Of a stretch of 64,000 nucleotides of DNA, positions 48,026 to 60,480 are shown piece by piece; position 1 is the first letter of the stretch, and each line of letters starts with the position of its first letter. A program made the translations under genes and the position numbers. Below the pieces are notes generated by a model. The model ran no database searches. It was not told the DNA's origin and was given only the letters and a program-made list of their open reading frames with translations. Origin of the DNA: Ananas comosus (Eukaryota > Streptophyta > Magnoliopsida > Poales > Bromeliaceae); contig NC_033630.1 of assembly GCF_001540865.1 (NCBI RefSeq), positions 13,004,143 through 13,068,142 of the forward strand, given 5' to 3'.

Positions 48026-51000
48026 CTACACTTTTAAAAGATCACCCATTAGGATTTTGTAAGTCCATTGGACCTCTTGGAGCTCATTTTTAAGCATTTC
48101 CACCTGTTAAAGTAAAAATGCATTTTTAATATGGAAAACCTAATGTAAGAGTAAAGTAACACACAAACTTCTGTCCAAACCAAAGTGGCAAAATGTAGAA
48201 TCAGCCAGAGTCGAACTTGAAATTTGAAGGCGCTCTAAATAATTTTTATTTATAACTGGCTGACTATCTCATTATATCCCTATAGAAATTTCATGTCCAA
48301 TTCTTAGAGATATAGTCCCTGAAGTTCCACCCAAGTTTCAATTTCACCCCTAGAATTCCTATCGAATCATTTTAGAACCTGAAACCTGATCGTAATTTCA
48401 TCCATAAGAGTTATCTACATACTTCAACAACTTAAACATGGAACTAGAAAACGTGGCATTAGCACTGTTTATCCAAGATGTTACCTTAAGAAGCAGCTGC
48501 TTCTGAGCTATTTCGTATTCCAAGCACCTATGGAAATAGAAGATAAATATTGAGGGGGTGACAGAGAGAGAGGGACAGAGTCAAAGTTGAAATATTGCTG
48601 GCAAGCAAAAAAAATTAGAATTTCAATATTCAGCCACTACAATGTAAAATATAAGAAAGAGAAACATGAATGCTCATTATCTATTCACTATCAATGGCTC
48701 ACATCAAATAATAAACCGAGACAGACAAAATACACTCTTTATGAACTTCCGCCCTGGATAAGAGAAATTCGATGCTGCAAAGTAGATTTTACTCACCGTT
48801 CACGTAGCTTCTTATTTACATGCATCATGGTAATAATCTCTTGCATTTGCCTCTGCCCATCAGATGAATGCTGCCTCCAAAAATGAGGAGAGAAATTACA
48901 AAGATTATATTCAACTTTGAAAAGAAACTCTTATTGCTAATCTGTAGGTCGTAATTCTCTAAAACACAGAAAATTGGAAATATTTTACTACATGATTCTA
49001 TATAATCAAGTAACAACGCTCATAAGCCATTCAATAGAACCCTAGAAGAGTGATTTGCATCTATGTTGGGACAAGTTGGGACAGCATTAGAGAACTCTTT
49101 CGTTTATATGACAAGTATAGATGCTATATACTCAAATGGCTAATACAAATGTAAAAGAAAAAGACAATTAAACATCCACCTAACTTGTAAACTTTGCTTT
49201 GATGTTCCATAGTTTATAATAATCTTGGCAGATTACACACCAAATAAACGATGAATATAAATGTGAAATAAAAGAGACAAGTGTTAGTGATGTTCTGGTG
49301 CAGATTTAGAAGTTTAATAAGACAGTAAGACGTGACGTAGGTTTAGGAAAAAAATTAATGAGCATGGCATAACAAAAAGTACCCATTTGATAGATCGATT
49401 TTGGTAGGGAAAGATAATTGACAGATCTTAATTTATTTGATGTGCCAACCCCAACTAGCATTGAGTTAAGCCTTAGTAGAGTTCCTTCTTTAGCAGACAA
49501 CTAGACACATGCAACAACTGACAATTATCGATAATGCTAGTCAATAAACCCTACCTGTCTCCTTATTTTAAGGCCAATGGCTAACAACCGCACATAAATG
49601 CTTAATATGCTTTGTTCATTTAACAAGCAACAAGGGCCTAAGCACGAAATGAAATATCGAGTTAGAAGCAGAAAGGAAATTAAGCTTTAACTATCGCCAC
49701 TTCTAGCATAAAATGCATAATAATGCCTATATACATGAAATATGCAACCACCAACCAGCAGACGCTATGCACACAGAAGAATATGCTAATCGTTTAATAA
49801 TTCTCTAATGTTTTAATACTGGCCTTATATGCATGCTAGTGCTTTCATATATTCCCATTTCGAACCTGTATCTTGAGATTGCCACCAACTCCACTTGTAA
49901 GTTCAAATGCAACAGCCTGCCGCTTTGGTACTTCTGCTGTGATTACGTGATTTGCGCTTCTTTTTCCATGAAATGCTGTATGAATCATACTAGGGCAAGA
50001 CATTAAATACTGTCAAGGACTATGACTGTATGACATGCTACAGAAATCGACACTAAAACAAACCTGCTTGAGAATCAGCCTTGCAACTGTTGGAAACTTG
50101 CATTGCCATCAAGTTTGGTTGTCCATTTAATGTAGTTATTACTGTACTGCTGCTTGAAAGGCCATTTGATAGGTTAGCTGGAGTGCCTATCAGCATATAC
50201 AAACACACAATAAAAGACCTGTATTAGTTACATTAATTTGTTTTACGCCATCTATATTGCCCACATAAGGCTGCTAGAAAAGGAAGATGGCATACAATGG
50301 TTACTGGAGGCATCTTGTAGTTCATTGGCAGTTCCTATCTGAGGCCTCTTAGGAGAAGCACCAGTCACCGGTGATGAATAACCAACCAAATGGCAATGAT
50401 ACTTCCTGAAAATTTTAAATAAAAAATAATGAGAAACAAGGTTTTATCATGGATGGAAAGCTCCTGATTAGCTTGCATGATGACATATGATACTAAGACG
50501 AAAAATCCTGACTCTCAATAGGCATAAGGGAGTCAAGAAAAAACGATCACATAAACCGTCATGGTCCTGCAGAAGTTGGTCTCTGAAGGGAGACTTTCCA
50601 TATCATATTTTTTGATGAACTAAATACTCTAAAAACTCACATCTTCAACCAGTCGGTGTGTGGTATAAATGAATCAACACTGAAGAAAAAGGACTCTGAC
50701 AAGGCTTTACAAAGCTTTCCTCATATTACACACAAATGGCCTCATTCTTTTTGGGGAGAAAAAGATATAATTGATTTTCTTTTCTTCAAACTGAAGTCTC
50801 CTTGGGTGACATCAGAACAAAATATATACTACTGAAGCCAACTTTACATGGACAGGCATTTTGGTGCAAGAAATAGAAAGAAAAAAAGTTTGTTCTTGCA
50901 GTAGAAAATTCAGCCTGTGCTTGCAAAATACCAAAAGAAAAAAAAATTCAATATCTTCTTGCCAAACTCTGTTCTATGATAACATTAACTAACCAGCATC

Positions 51001-54000
51001 ATCACAATGGTATAGTACCCTGGTGGCTGGGTTAACGCTATTCTAAAGTGAGACCATAGAGAATAACTTCCAACAGAGTTGTATGAAAGATATAAGATGG
51101 AACATAACAAAGGCTGGAAATGAAAGACTGCTAAACAACAAAAGAAACATTCAAGTTAAGATAAAATTCACCAGTATTCAGCCGTCATATCTCTCAAGCG
51201 AATTTCGAGTTTGTGATAAAGGGTTGACTTCTCAAAGTCTTGCTTATTATGTGTCGGCTTAATAAAATTTGCCTCTAACACTCCTGTAAAGTAATAGAAC
51301 CAGTAGTATTAAATATTTGCACCAAGTTCCAAAGCTTCAACTTCCCTCAGCAGCAAAAATTAAACAAAAAAAGAAAAGAATCCTTTGGAGTTTAATACTG
51401 TCTAAGGAAAATTTGGCATAAGCGCTTCTTACCAGCAATGCCTCTGCCTCTCTTTCTTGTAAAAACAAACACTCGCCAGAAGGGCTAAGGAAATGAAAAT
51501 ATTACAAAAAAAGTTATCAAACTAAGGAAATGAAATAATTAGAAGAAAGTTATCAAACTAAGGAAGTGAAATAATTAAAAAGAAAGTTATCAAACTGCTG
51601 TATAATAACATTTGTATTGCAGTAAATTGAACGAAGTTGGATAAACAATTGGCAACCTCATTTATGAGAAGTTCAAGTATGTAATTAGCTGATAAAATAT
51701 GCATTTATATTAATGTTTCCAGCATTAAAAAAAAAAAAGAAAAGAGATTTAAGTCATTGTAGCCTCAAAGAAATGCTCGATATTTGTAAGCTCAGCAAGG
51801 GATGACTGGTATGTAGCATGGCACCAGTAATTGGAAGGACTTCAATTTTGAAAATACCAGGGAAGTAATGTTAATGAAGAAATACTGAAAGGGCATATAA
51901 GAAAAAAAGGAATCACAGGACAGAAATCAAATAACTTTTTGTGACAGACAAAATGAGATTCATCCATAGTCAGATTCCTTTTTAACTAGCTTAAGCTTCT
52001 TTAGATTGTGCGTTTGGTAGCTTGCATAAACTAAAATATGAGAGACTATGAAAAGTGTTTGAGTGAGAAGTAGAGGGACCAAGCGGACATATAGGAAAGT
52101 ATATGGACAATCCATACATTTTAACCAGAATTAATTCTTAACCGCATTGTTAGTTATCAGGTGAGAAATCCATGTAGAAGATAAATAATTGATTTCAAAA
52201 TTGAAAATTCTAACAAAATGGAACTGACAAAGTGATCTACATATTTAAAAGGAATGAGCAGCCAAAAATGAGTTGCCTTCTTGTTTCTACCAATATAAGC
52301 CGGTTTCTGTGGTAGACATTAAATCCATGAACACTAAGCTTTGGAGCACCATCTAAGAATCCAATCGTGGTAATGACCTCGGCCTAACTTGATACAAGAG
52401 AAAAGAATATGTGAAGAGTTAATACATAAAGTCAAAAGAATCACACTTGTACAAATATGTCTTACAAAATAGCAACCTAAAATCAATAGAATGTGTAACC
52501 AAAAAGAACCAACCTCTTTGCTCCCCAAAATTTGCGGTCTATATTTAATGCATTCACGAAATTTGAGATCATCAACTATGTGATGAGGGGTGACATCTCG
52601 TCCACGCAAGACTATTCTAAAGCTTTGTGGTAGATGCAGATATAATATAGATGCATACACCTGGAAAAGTTCACATACAGTAAGCTTAATACAGCCTGTA
52701 AATGGAGAAAGTGTAATCTAAGAGTTTCTAACTTACGCGAAGAGAGTAACGATATCGATTAGCAATATGCTTCTCGCTTAACATATTCGCCCTGCCACAA
52801 GGTGCTCCGGTAATCATAATGTCCTGCAACCAGGAAATCAAAACACCCTAAAGAACAAGGTCCACATTCTTGAAAGAAGAAAGAACAATAATAAGGAAAA
52901 AAAGGCTGCATAAAAGCTTATATTTAGCAAGACAAAAGCAGGAAATTATTACTACAATGTTACAACTTATCAAATTTTTAAAATGAAAGGTGATAGAATT
53001 AATGATAAGGATATCTTATATTGTTAGGTACATTAGAAGGCATTGCATTTATACGGACGATGCAGAAAATTAGGCAGATACCACCAAAACAAAATTTCTC
53101 AGTAATCAGATAATTTACAATTAAAATATATGAAACTAAGAGATCCTTAAATCTGTCTTCATATTGAGAGATTACCGAACAATATACAGCCACCAGGTTA
53201 ACCAGTCATTCTAGTTGCTTTACAAGGAGATTTAGCATTGATTAAATCCCTTTCATTTAGAACATTTGGACTTTTTTGTTTTTGCAAATTTAGATCATTT
53301 TCAGTTCTCTCAATCACAGTAGTCTTTGCATTTGTTCTCTCTTTCTTTCTTTCTTTTGTGTGGGAAATTATTTGATTTCCGTATAGAGTGTAAGAGCATT
53401 CTAATTGCAAAAAATAAAGAGAATATACAAAATTGCAAAAGCAAGAAAGATGCACCGGAAGATAAGATGGTAATTATACCTCCAAATCAGAAATAAAATC
53501 CAGTTCCATCTTCCCGGAATCATTGAACCATAGATTGAATACAATAATTTTTGTGCCATGGTGCCCTATGTTGTCAAACTGCACAAAATAAAAAAAGGAA
53601 GTTTTCCTAAAGACGGCATAACTTGAGAAAATGAGAATAATAGGAATTACCAATAAAGTACACTAATTGCACCTTTTGCACTAAAACGTTTTGGAATGCA
53701 ACAAAGAAAAATGGAATTCATTGCAGAAAGGGAAAAGTGAATCAAGATATAGTTGCAAAAGTATGTTATTTAAATTAAACCAAAGAATAGTTATGTACAG
53801 AAAATACCTTAAAGATGTAAACAAGATGCTACAATTGGTTCACGCAATAATATGTATATATGTATGTATGTATATATGTATATATGTATGTATATATATA
53901 TGTATGTATGTGCGTATGTATGTATGTTATTTAAATTAAACCAAAGAATAGTTATGTACAGAAAATACCTTAAAGATGTAAACAAGATGCTACAATTGGT

Positions 54001-56134
54001 TCACGCAATAATACATACATACATACGCACATACATACATATATATATACATACATATATACATATATACATACATACATATATACATACATACATATAT
54101 ATATACATACATACATATATACATACATACATATATATATACATATATATATATACATATATACATACATATATATATATATATATACATACATACATAT
54201 ATACATACATACATATATATATACATACATACATACATATATACATACATATATATATATACATACATATATATATATATATACATATATATATACATAT
54301 ATACATACATATATATATACATATATACATACATATATATATACATATATATATATATATATTTGCAACTTACTTGTTTCAATAGTTCAACTTCTGTAGC
54401 AAAGGGAGACCATGTTAAAAGAGCAGACAAATTAGAAGAGAAATGCCTTTGACCATGCGGAAGTAACCTCATAACTAGACCAGTTGATGGATCAAACTCA
54501 TAATCCACCTACAGCAGGCAAAAAATGATGCACCCATATGCAAAATCATTACAATAAAAGCATCAATGCCCAAAGGAAATTCTTTAAGTTCTGCATTTTA
54601 CATGGAAGAATGAGGATACCATGAAACAAACGACAGAAAACTAACCAAAACGTAAAAGAACTTACCACCGGTACTATTACATCATCATAACCAGCTTTTT
54701 GTAAAAATGTATACGAAAGAAGCCCGACACTTTGAGTTAATGTTCTAATGACATGAAAATGATGCGTCAATGATGAAATTATATGTTAGTAACTGAAAAG
54801 ATTGGCATTTAAAAAAAATTAAAATACGAGTTAAGAGAACGCTAACCTGTTGTTCATCCTTCGGCTAAAGACAATAACATCAGCTCCAAGCCTCATGGTG
54901 CTGGTTTTAAAGCCATTTCCATCTGAATGATAAGTAAACTAATAAGTACAAATTACAATATACGAGGAAATAATCTAAACCTTCTGAAGGAATCCTTACA
55001 CTGTCCAATGAAAGAATCAGAATGCTTATCTGAAAAGCCAAAGCTCATGCAACGTCTCAAAGATTCCGGACCCATTCCACCTCCATCATCTAATTTACAC
55101 AATATATGGTCAAGCTAAGAAGTCAGTCAACTAATGTAGGTCCTTCAATTAAGTCTGCTTGGTTTAACTTGTTTCAACTAAACCTACTGAGTTGAAGTAA
55201 TTGAAAAAAGAGAAGCTTGATTCTTGCAATTAAAGTAATTTAAACATAATGGACTTACTTTAAGAATCCACATTACTAGTGGGCTGACTTAACAGTTTGA
55301 CCAAAAAGTTCTATTGCAATAACGGGATCAGATAGATCAATGGATGCATTCACAATACCAAGAAATGCTGGGAATACCTTGTACTAGTAGTGCATCATTT
55401 CCATCTCGAGAATTCGTGATTCTATCTACCTTAACAAATGTGGCTCCATTTTGTACCTATTTCATGTAAAATAAAGGAAGAATGGGAAAAAAAAGGCAAC
55501 AGGACTTAAATATGGGGTTAAATGGTAGAGAAGGTGACGAAACCTCGTCAACTGCATTATCAAGCAGCTCTGCAATAGCTGAAACATGAAAAATTCAAGT
55601 TATATCATTTGCAAGAGAAAGCAGTCACTTCAAGTGGCAGTTCAGAAACCACAGTGGAACGCACCACCAAAAGCCCACTTCTGTGAAGTAGCATTTGAGT
55701 GGAGAAATTTGGGATGGATGCGTAAGCGGTTCTTGCCATCTACAACATCAGGAATAAACCAAATGTCACAAACAACCACCAAAACTAATGGGATACATGG
55801 CAGATAAATAGGATGTCTTAGAAGCCAGGTAGTACGCACTTTGAGAGACTGGTACAGAATTTGATCTGGTTGTATAGTCTCCTGCTTTCCAGAATTGGCG
55901 GCAAAATGGTATGGAATTGAGTAAGGTAGGAAGATCATGAAATTCATTACCAGATAAACTCTCTTGGTCCATTAACCATGAAGAAGAAGGTATGACTCCC
56001 TTTGAACTTCCAAATTTTAAGTTGTCATTTGACCTAGCTTTCTCTTGCACTAGACGTGTTTCCTTACAAGTTGTAAGCTCTGTATTTTCAGTTTCTTCAT
56101 CACTGCATAAGTCAACAAAGCACTCGAAGCTCAT
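48026..56134 (-). CDS. MORC/CRT1-family GHKL ATPase
   Basis: I rebuilt 20 exons with consistent phases, giving 660 residues: 56134-55840, 55739-55665, 55578-55544, 55456-55378, 55089-55000, 54922-54847, 54744-54666, 54508-54374, 53578-53480, 52823-52737, 52660-52514, 52383-52291, 51484-51433, 51283-51172, 50405-50305, 50186-50064, 49975-49866, 48870-48797, 48527-48485, 48103-48026. All are [13 protein letters not shown] precedes the ATPase. GHKL motifs are intact: ELLDNAVDE with E127 and N131, DDGGGM at 162-167, GFGFSDK, and [13 protein letters not shown] at 192-204, then HHGTK and a transducer-like region ending YHCHLVGY. The C-terminus (LREKCLEYE-type, about 570-660) is a coiled coil. Plant MORCs act in the nucleus in heterochromatin condensation, RNA-directed silencing and immunity. 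Length is close to Arabidopsis MORC6, but orthology is not settled. Intron 8 holds a large microsatellite. Confidence 0.92.
51485..51596. repeat. Threefold 36-37-bp tandem repeat over a MORC splice acceptor
   Basis: Three copies begin with CTAAGG at 51485, 51522 and 51558 and each ends with AAAGTTATCAAA. On the minus (gene) strand every copy carries a CTTCCTTAG or TTTCCTTAG acceptor-like motif. The copy at 51485 is the acceptor of exon 13. The other two lie 37 and 73 bases upstream. Confidence 0.8.
53761..54360. repeat. Rearranged (TATG)n/(CATA)n microsatellite in MORC intron 8
   Basis: A 92-bp sequence occurs twice identically (53761-53852 and 53922-54013). Between the copies is a 77-bp TATG-rich block (53851-53927). 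Directly after the second copy the exact reverse complement of that block appears (54013-54089), including its single GTGCGT interruption, and then runs on as a CATA/TA microsatellite to about 54360. It yields long Tyr/Ile/Cys ORFs that are not genes. Confidence 0.85.
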
Positions 56135-57149
56135 TCCAAGAGCTACACATACAAATAAACACAATCAGTGAGAGAAATACATAATTAAATCAAATGTACA
56201 GTTGTTGAAGCCTTTTTCATGTGTCCAGAAATATTACATGTTCTGAGATTAAAGGGCTTCATCTAAATCTAAGGAATCATTTGATAAGTAGTGCATGCAG
56301 AAGATGTCAGCACTTGGCAATTCCAGTCAAATGAAGATTCATAGTTTAAGCAAGGAAATAATAGCATTAATTTTAATTAAGTAGAAGGTATAAACACACA
56401 ATTTTCATCTCAAAAAGTGAGAAAGAAAGAAAGAAAGAAAGAAAGAAGAATGGTTATAGAAGTAAAATCCCACAAATAATAGACAAACAAAAGAATTTCA
56501 TTTAAAACAAATCTAAAATCTAATCCAAGCTCTTGTCAATAGTTCAGAAAATAATCAGACGCTGACGACAAAAGTCGCAATGGTGAAATTAGAAATATGA
56601 ACTGAACCTTAAGTTATAAATCAGCAGGGCCTATTCGGATCCACGAATATCTTGTTTAGTACGCATCTTCAATTTACTCAAGGGGCATGTTGTAATTTGT
56701 AATTAGTAGATGGAGATTATGGAAGGATGCCTACAATCAAATATATTTTATATCCTGCCTCTAATTTATGTTTCACAGAATATGATATGACAAATCTCCT
56801 CGTCAGTGGAATTTGCCATCTCGAAAACAGAGAAGCCGGAATTATTAACTATTCACTGTAGCTAAAAATCTATTCTCTTGGTTGCATTCACAAATCAAAT
56901 TCTATAACACACACATTACCATTATCATCAGATAACATCAGATAACCTGTTCCGGCATCCAAACAAGCCCATAAAATCTGTGGATACGAAATTATGGATA
57001 GCTATGCCTATGCACCTTCTANAATCTTAAATAAGTGAGCATTAATTTTCTCGTAATGATTTTGTATCTTTGTTATCATTAAATGTATGATTTGAAATGG
57101 TCAAATATATAAGATATAATAGTGATATATAAATCTCTTAACTTGGGTG

Positions 57150-57480
57150 TAATATTTTAGGCAGTTGCTAGGTCTAAGAGGTTAAATGGTAAGTGTCCTA
57201 GGGTTAGAGTAGTTTTCGGATGGGTGATGCCTCTCGAAAGTGAGGTGTCACAGTTGATATCAGAACCAATCACTAGCCGAAAGTGTGAAATAAGTTTCGA
57301 TCGAGTTGAGGTTACATAGCAGTCAGAGTGTGACTTCACAGCTGACGGTCGTTGTGGGTGAAGCGCGCGCAGCTCCCCACAAGATCGGTTAAAACTGGCG
57401 AGACGAGCCTCACATTGCCTAATATTTGTGAGTGTTTTTAAGCCTCACGAGAACATCAGCATTTAAAGAAGGAAGAAATG
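57150..57480. mobile_element. Degenerate LTR-retroelement remnant
   Basis: The segment has the run GATGCCTCTCGAAAGTGAGG, then CACAGTTGATATCAGAACC, then GCAGCTCCCCACAAGATCGG and GAGCCTCACATTGCCTAA. The TGATATCAGAACC portion resembles a worn primer-binding site for initiator tRNA-Met (TGGTATCAGAGC). I recall this arrangement from internal regions of plant non-autonomous LTR elements. No gag/pol remains and LTR ends are not visible. Confidence 0.45.
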
Positions 57481-58162
57481 TAGAATATAAAATTAATAAT
57501 CCTATACATAAGTTATAGTATTTTGGATGATGATTAACCCACATGTTTAAAAAAGTTAATCGTACTAGGACTAGAGAAGTAATATAATAGATGACCCCCC
57601 TATAAATTAAACTGAGGCATCACATTAAGATAGAAAATCCTAATAATTTGATATCAGTGCTGTAATTAAGATGCGATGATTCAAAAAATTAGAAATGAGA
57701 GTAGTTTGATTTGGTGATTGTCCACCAATCCACGGCTCCATTTGCGGCGGTAATATCGAAAGATACGACGTATCATCGTCAAGGTAAGTCCACAAATTTT
57801 TCAACGTTTCCTTTGCAAGGAAATCCGTAGGTTTTCCACAATTTCTAAAATTTTTTCTATAAATATTTGGAATTTTTTAATATTATTTTGATATTTTTGG
57901 AGTTTAAGAAAAGAGGATAAAGAAAATGAAACAGTGTTTTATGACCAAATGAGAAGTGCTAGCCCTACAACCCAAATGGGCTTGTAATCTTACAATTTCA
58001 TCATCACTAGTCTTGTTATTTTTTATTTTTTTTATAACTAATATTTGAAATTAGCAAATTTATATTGCTGGAAATTAAAATTTATCTTCACAATTTCATC
58101 CACCCATTTAGGTTTTGACGTCCTCTTCAGCCCAACACACCAGTCCAAGATCACCAAACGAT

Positions 58163-58196
<34 letters not shown>

Positions 58197-58524
58197 AGGT
58201 CTATCAAAAGATACAAAAATATATATAACGGTGCATGGTTTTTGCTCGAATTTTATTTTGGGACCTTAATATCAACTTGCATTAACACGCGTCAACTGCA
58301 TGCATGCATTCGCTGTGCCAGGTGCCGCTTGCTACATATATCAGACGTGCCGCATCTGCCACTAGCTCTTCTTCTCCTTCCTCTTGCTCTTTTCCTAAAA
58401 CGTGTCTAGTCTAGTAATTAATTTGTCGACAACCTTAATTTTCATCCTCTCCCGCTTGCTTTTCTAGATCTCTCGACTGATCCCTTTCCTCGAGCGATCG
58501 AGTCCGAGCATGCAGAAGAACTAG

Positions 58525-58694
58525 AGGTCTGTTCTTCTTCGCCGAGATTAATTTAATGTAATGAACCCTTGGTTCGCATGCGAGTGGTATCTGTATACTA
58601 GCAATACGTAGCTAAGAACTAAATAATATCTTAGTTCTTAAATACAAATTAGTTCTGCTCTAGCTAGTAGGTTTTGATATTAATTTCCGTGCAG
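58525..58694 (+). other. Probable 5' UTR intron of the COX5C-like gene
   Basis: The acceptor TTTCCGTGCAG ends at 58694, 30 bases before the start codon; a candidate donor GAG|GTCTGT lies at 58527. Plant COX5c genes are known to carry leader introns that raise expression, which supports this. The donor is only a fair match. Confidence 0.45.
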
Positions 58695-58724
58695 CTAGCA
58701 GTACGCATTCGGGGGCAAAAAGGC

Positions 58725-58985
58725 ATGTCGAGTGCGCAGAAGATCGCGAGCCATGCCGCGTCGAGACGGCCGAAGCCGCCGCCGAACGTGGTGAAGGAGA
58801 TGTTCTACGGGATCAGCCTGGGGCTGTTCGCGGGATACTTGTGGAAGCTGCATCACTGGAACAACCAGAGGCGGACCAGGGAGTTCTACCAGCTGCTCGA
58901 TCAGGGCAAGATCAGTGTAGTCGGCGGTGGCGGCGGCGACGATGACCGACGACAAGATCAGAATCGAAGAGAGAACATTAATTGA
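58725..58985 (+). CDS. COX5C: Cytochrome c oxidase subunit 5C-like protein
   Basis: 86 residues from the ATG at 58725; the 17 in-frame residues upstream cross the probable leader-intron acceptor and are not taken as coding. The core KPPPNVVKEMFYGISLGLFAG, YLWKLHHWNNQRRTREFYQLL and GKISVV matches plant COX5C: a single membrane helix followed by the W-x-HHWN-x-QR-x-TR-x-FY signature. The protein is a small nuclear-encoded subunit of mitochondrial respiratory complex IV in the inner membrane. Usual COX5C is about 63-64 residues and ends soon after ISVV. Here a Gly-Asp-Arg-rich tail (GGGGGDDDRRQDQNRREN) adds about 20 residues, and the N-terminus is slightly longer with SAQKIASHAASRRP. It could be a divergent paralogue. 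Confidence 0.85.
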   Translation: MSSAQKIASHAASRRPKPPPNVVKEMFYGISLGLFAGYLWKLHHWNNQRRTREFYQLLDQGKISVVGGGGGDDDRRQDQNRRENIN

Positions 58986-59533
58986 GAGCGACTGCTAATT
59001 TCATGTAATTATGTATAAGCGCTTAAGTGGTTGGCCCTGTACGTAACTGTGTTAGTGCAATCTGAACTTCTGTAATGTAGAGCTAAAAATATTGTACGTA
59101 CGTGCCGGTTTCGTAAATTAATACAGCTCAATATGCTACCCTTTATTATTATTATTTTTTAAAAGCCCAGTTACTCTCTATTTTTAACTAAATTTAAATT
59201 TTTTTAAAAAAAATTAAACAAGGCAAACTCTAAAAACTCTCCTTCTTCTTTTTTTGTTTATCTTTGGGTTTTTTTTTTTTTTTGTTGTTATTAGCTTCTT
59301 TTTCTTATTTCAGGTTTTTTGACATCGTAAAATGCAAATGGACGGAATTTTTTTTTTTTTGAGAGAGATTTAAAAAAAAAAAAAGGAGGATATGGTTGTT
59401 TCGTTTATTTTTTTCCTAAATTTATTTTATTTTTTAAGAAATGAATTTATTTATAGCTAAAAATAAGTAATATTAATATGGGACGAGGTTCTAAAAACAA
59501 CAGGCTGTTGTTTCCAGGCCTTATTTGGGGCCT

Positions 59534-59745
59534 TGGGCCACCCCAGCTAACTTATAGTTATAAACTTAAATACGCCGCAGCCGGCCCTAATGGGCTGAGG
59601 AATAATTATTTTGTTGTTGCCGGCTGCGGCATTTCTCCTCCTCCCGCCTGCGCTTGGATTGGCGCCGCCCCTTTTCCTCTCTAATCTGCCGCGCTCTCTC
59701 TCTCTCTCTCTCTGAATCTGACATCCCCTCCTCTTTCCTCTCTTT

Positions 59746-59778
<33 letters not shown>

Positions 59779-59891
59779 CGCAGTCCCTCTTCGCCTCTCT
59801 TTCCAACCAAGTCTGGACTGCTGTTGAGGCTTGGTTTGCTGCCCAGCAAATTCACAAGTTGCGCCACTTCGCTCAACTTTCTTGGATTCAG
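59534..59891 (+). promoter_or_regulatory. Promoter and 5' non-coding exon of DPH7
   Basis: A TGGGCC motif lies at 59534 and further GGGCC-like motifs nearby. A CT-rich tract (59694-59713) and a CTG repeat (about 59749-59776) follow, typical of a plant 5' leader. The exon probably ends at 59891 with donor CAG|GTGCGG; the intron acceptor TATTGTAG lies one base before the ATG at 60481. The transcription start is not determined. Confidence 0.5.
59749..59776. repeat. CTG trinucleotide repeat in the DPH7 leader
   Basis: About nine uninterrupted CTG units. On the minus strand they read as poly-Gln or poly-Ala in spurious ORFs. It probably lies in the 5' UTR exon. Confidence 0.85.
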
Positions 59892-60103
59892 GTGCGGAAG
59901 GACTGAACAGACAATTATCAGTTTTTTTTTTTAAAAAAAAAAAATCCATTTTGGGTTCAAATCTGGAAACACTCTTCTCTTTTGCTCGTTATAGTTCATT
60001 TCAGCATGTGGTTCGAAATTTGATATGAACTTCGACGACATCTATTGCCGCACTAGAGCATGCCGGAGGCGACCTCATTTTGTTTAGACCTCCATTATTT
60101 ATT

Positions 60104-60115
60104 TGGTATCAGAGC
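60104..60115 (+). other. TGGTATCAGAGC, retroelement primer-binding-site match
   Basis: Exact 12-base match to the primer-binding site complementary to the 3' end of plant initiator tRNA-Met used by many LTR retrotransposons. It lies in the probable first intron of DPH7. The surroundings show no LTR or gag. Confidence 0.4.
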
Positions 60116-60480
60116 TTCGGGAAGTGAGCCCACTTTTTAAAATTTTAGTTTGCTGCCGCCGGGTTGGGCCTGAGCACTAATTTTCTGCCATTAGCAGCTC
60201 TATTGACGGATCATTTCAAGATTGTTTGATTAGAAACGTTTCAGGAGAATTCGCTATAAGGGGAAGGTAGCAAGCTGATATTTTGACTTTTAGCTAGATG
60301 TCCAATAATGGTTGTCTATGCGCAAGTTTTTATGCACTATTTCTCGGACTACCAGTGAAACATTTTCTGGTACTTTTGGGAGTGAGAGCATGGTCCAAGT
60401 GAACCTCAGGAAATTTTAATGGCTTTGGTTGGCCAACTGAGTATTTGTGCTAACTATTCACCTTTGTATGCTATTGTAGG

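Larger units (their letters stand above)
56135..58700. other. Divergent intergenic region, MORC and COX5C promoters
   Basis: Includes the probable MORC upstream region (a likely 5' UTR intron acceptor TATTTGTATGTGTAG lies at about 56145-56160), a (GAAA)n tract at about 56420-56446, an N at 57022, a retroelement remnant at 57150-57480, and a 32-T run at 58165-58194. No other gene was recognised. Confidence 0.5.

Noticed and set aside
53852..54508. Long Tyr/Ile/Cys/Met-rich ORFs on both strands
   Set aside because: They are translations of the TATG/CATA microsatellite in MORC intron 8, fused on one side to true exon 8.
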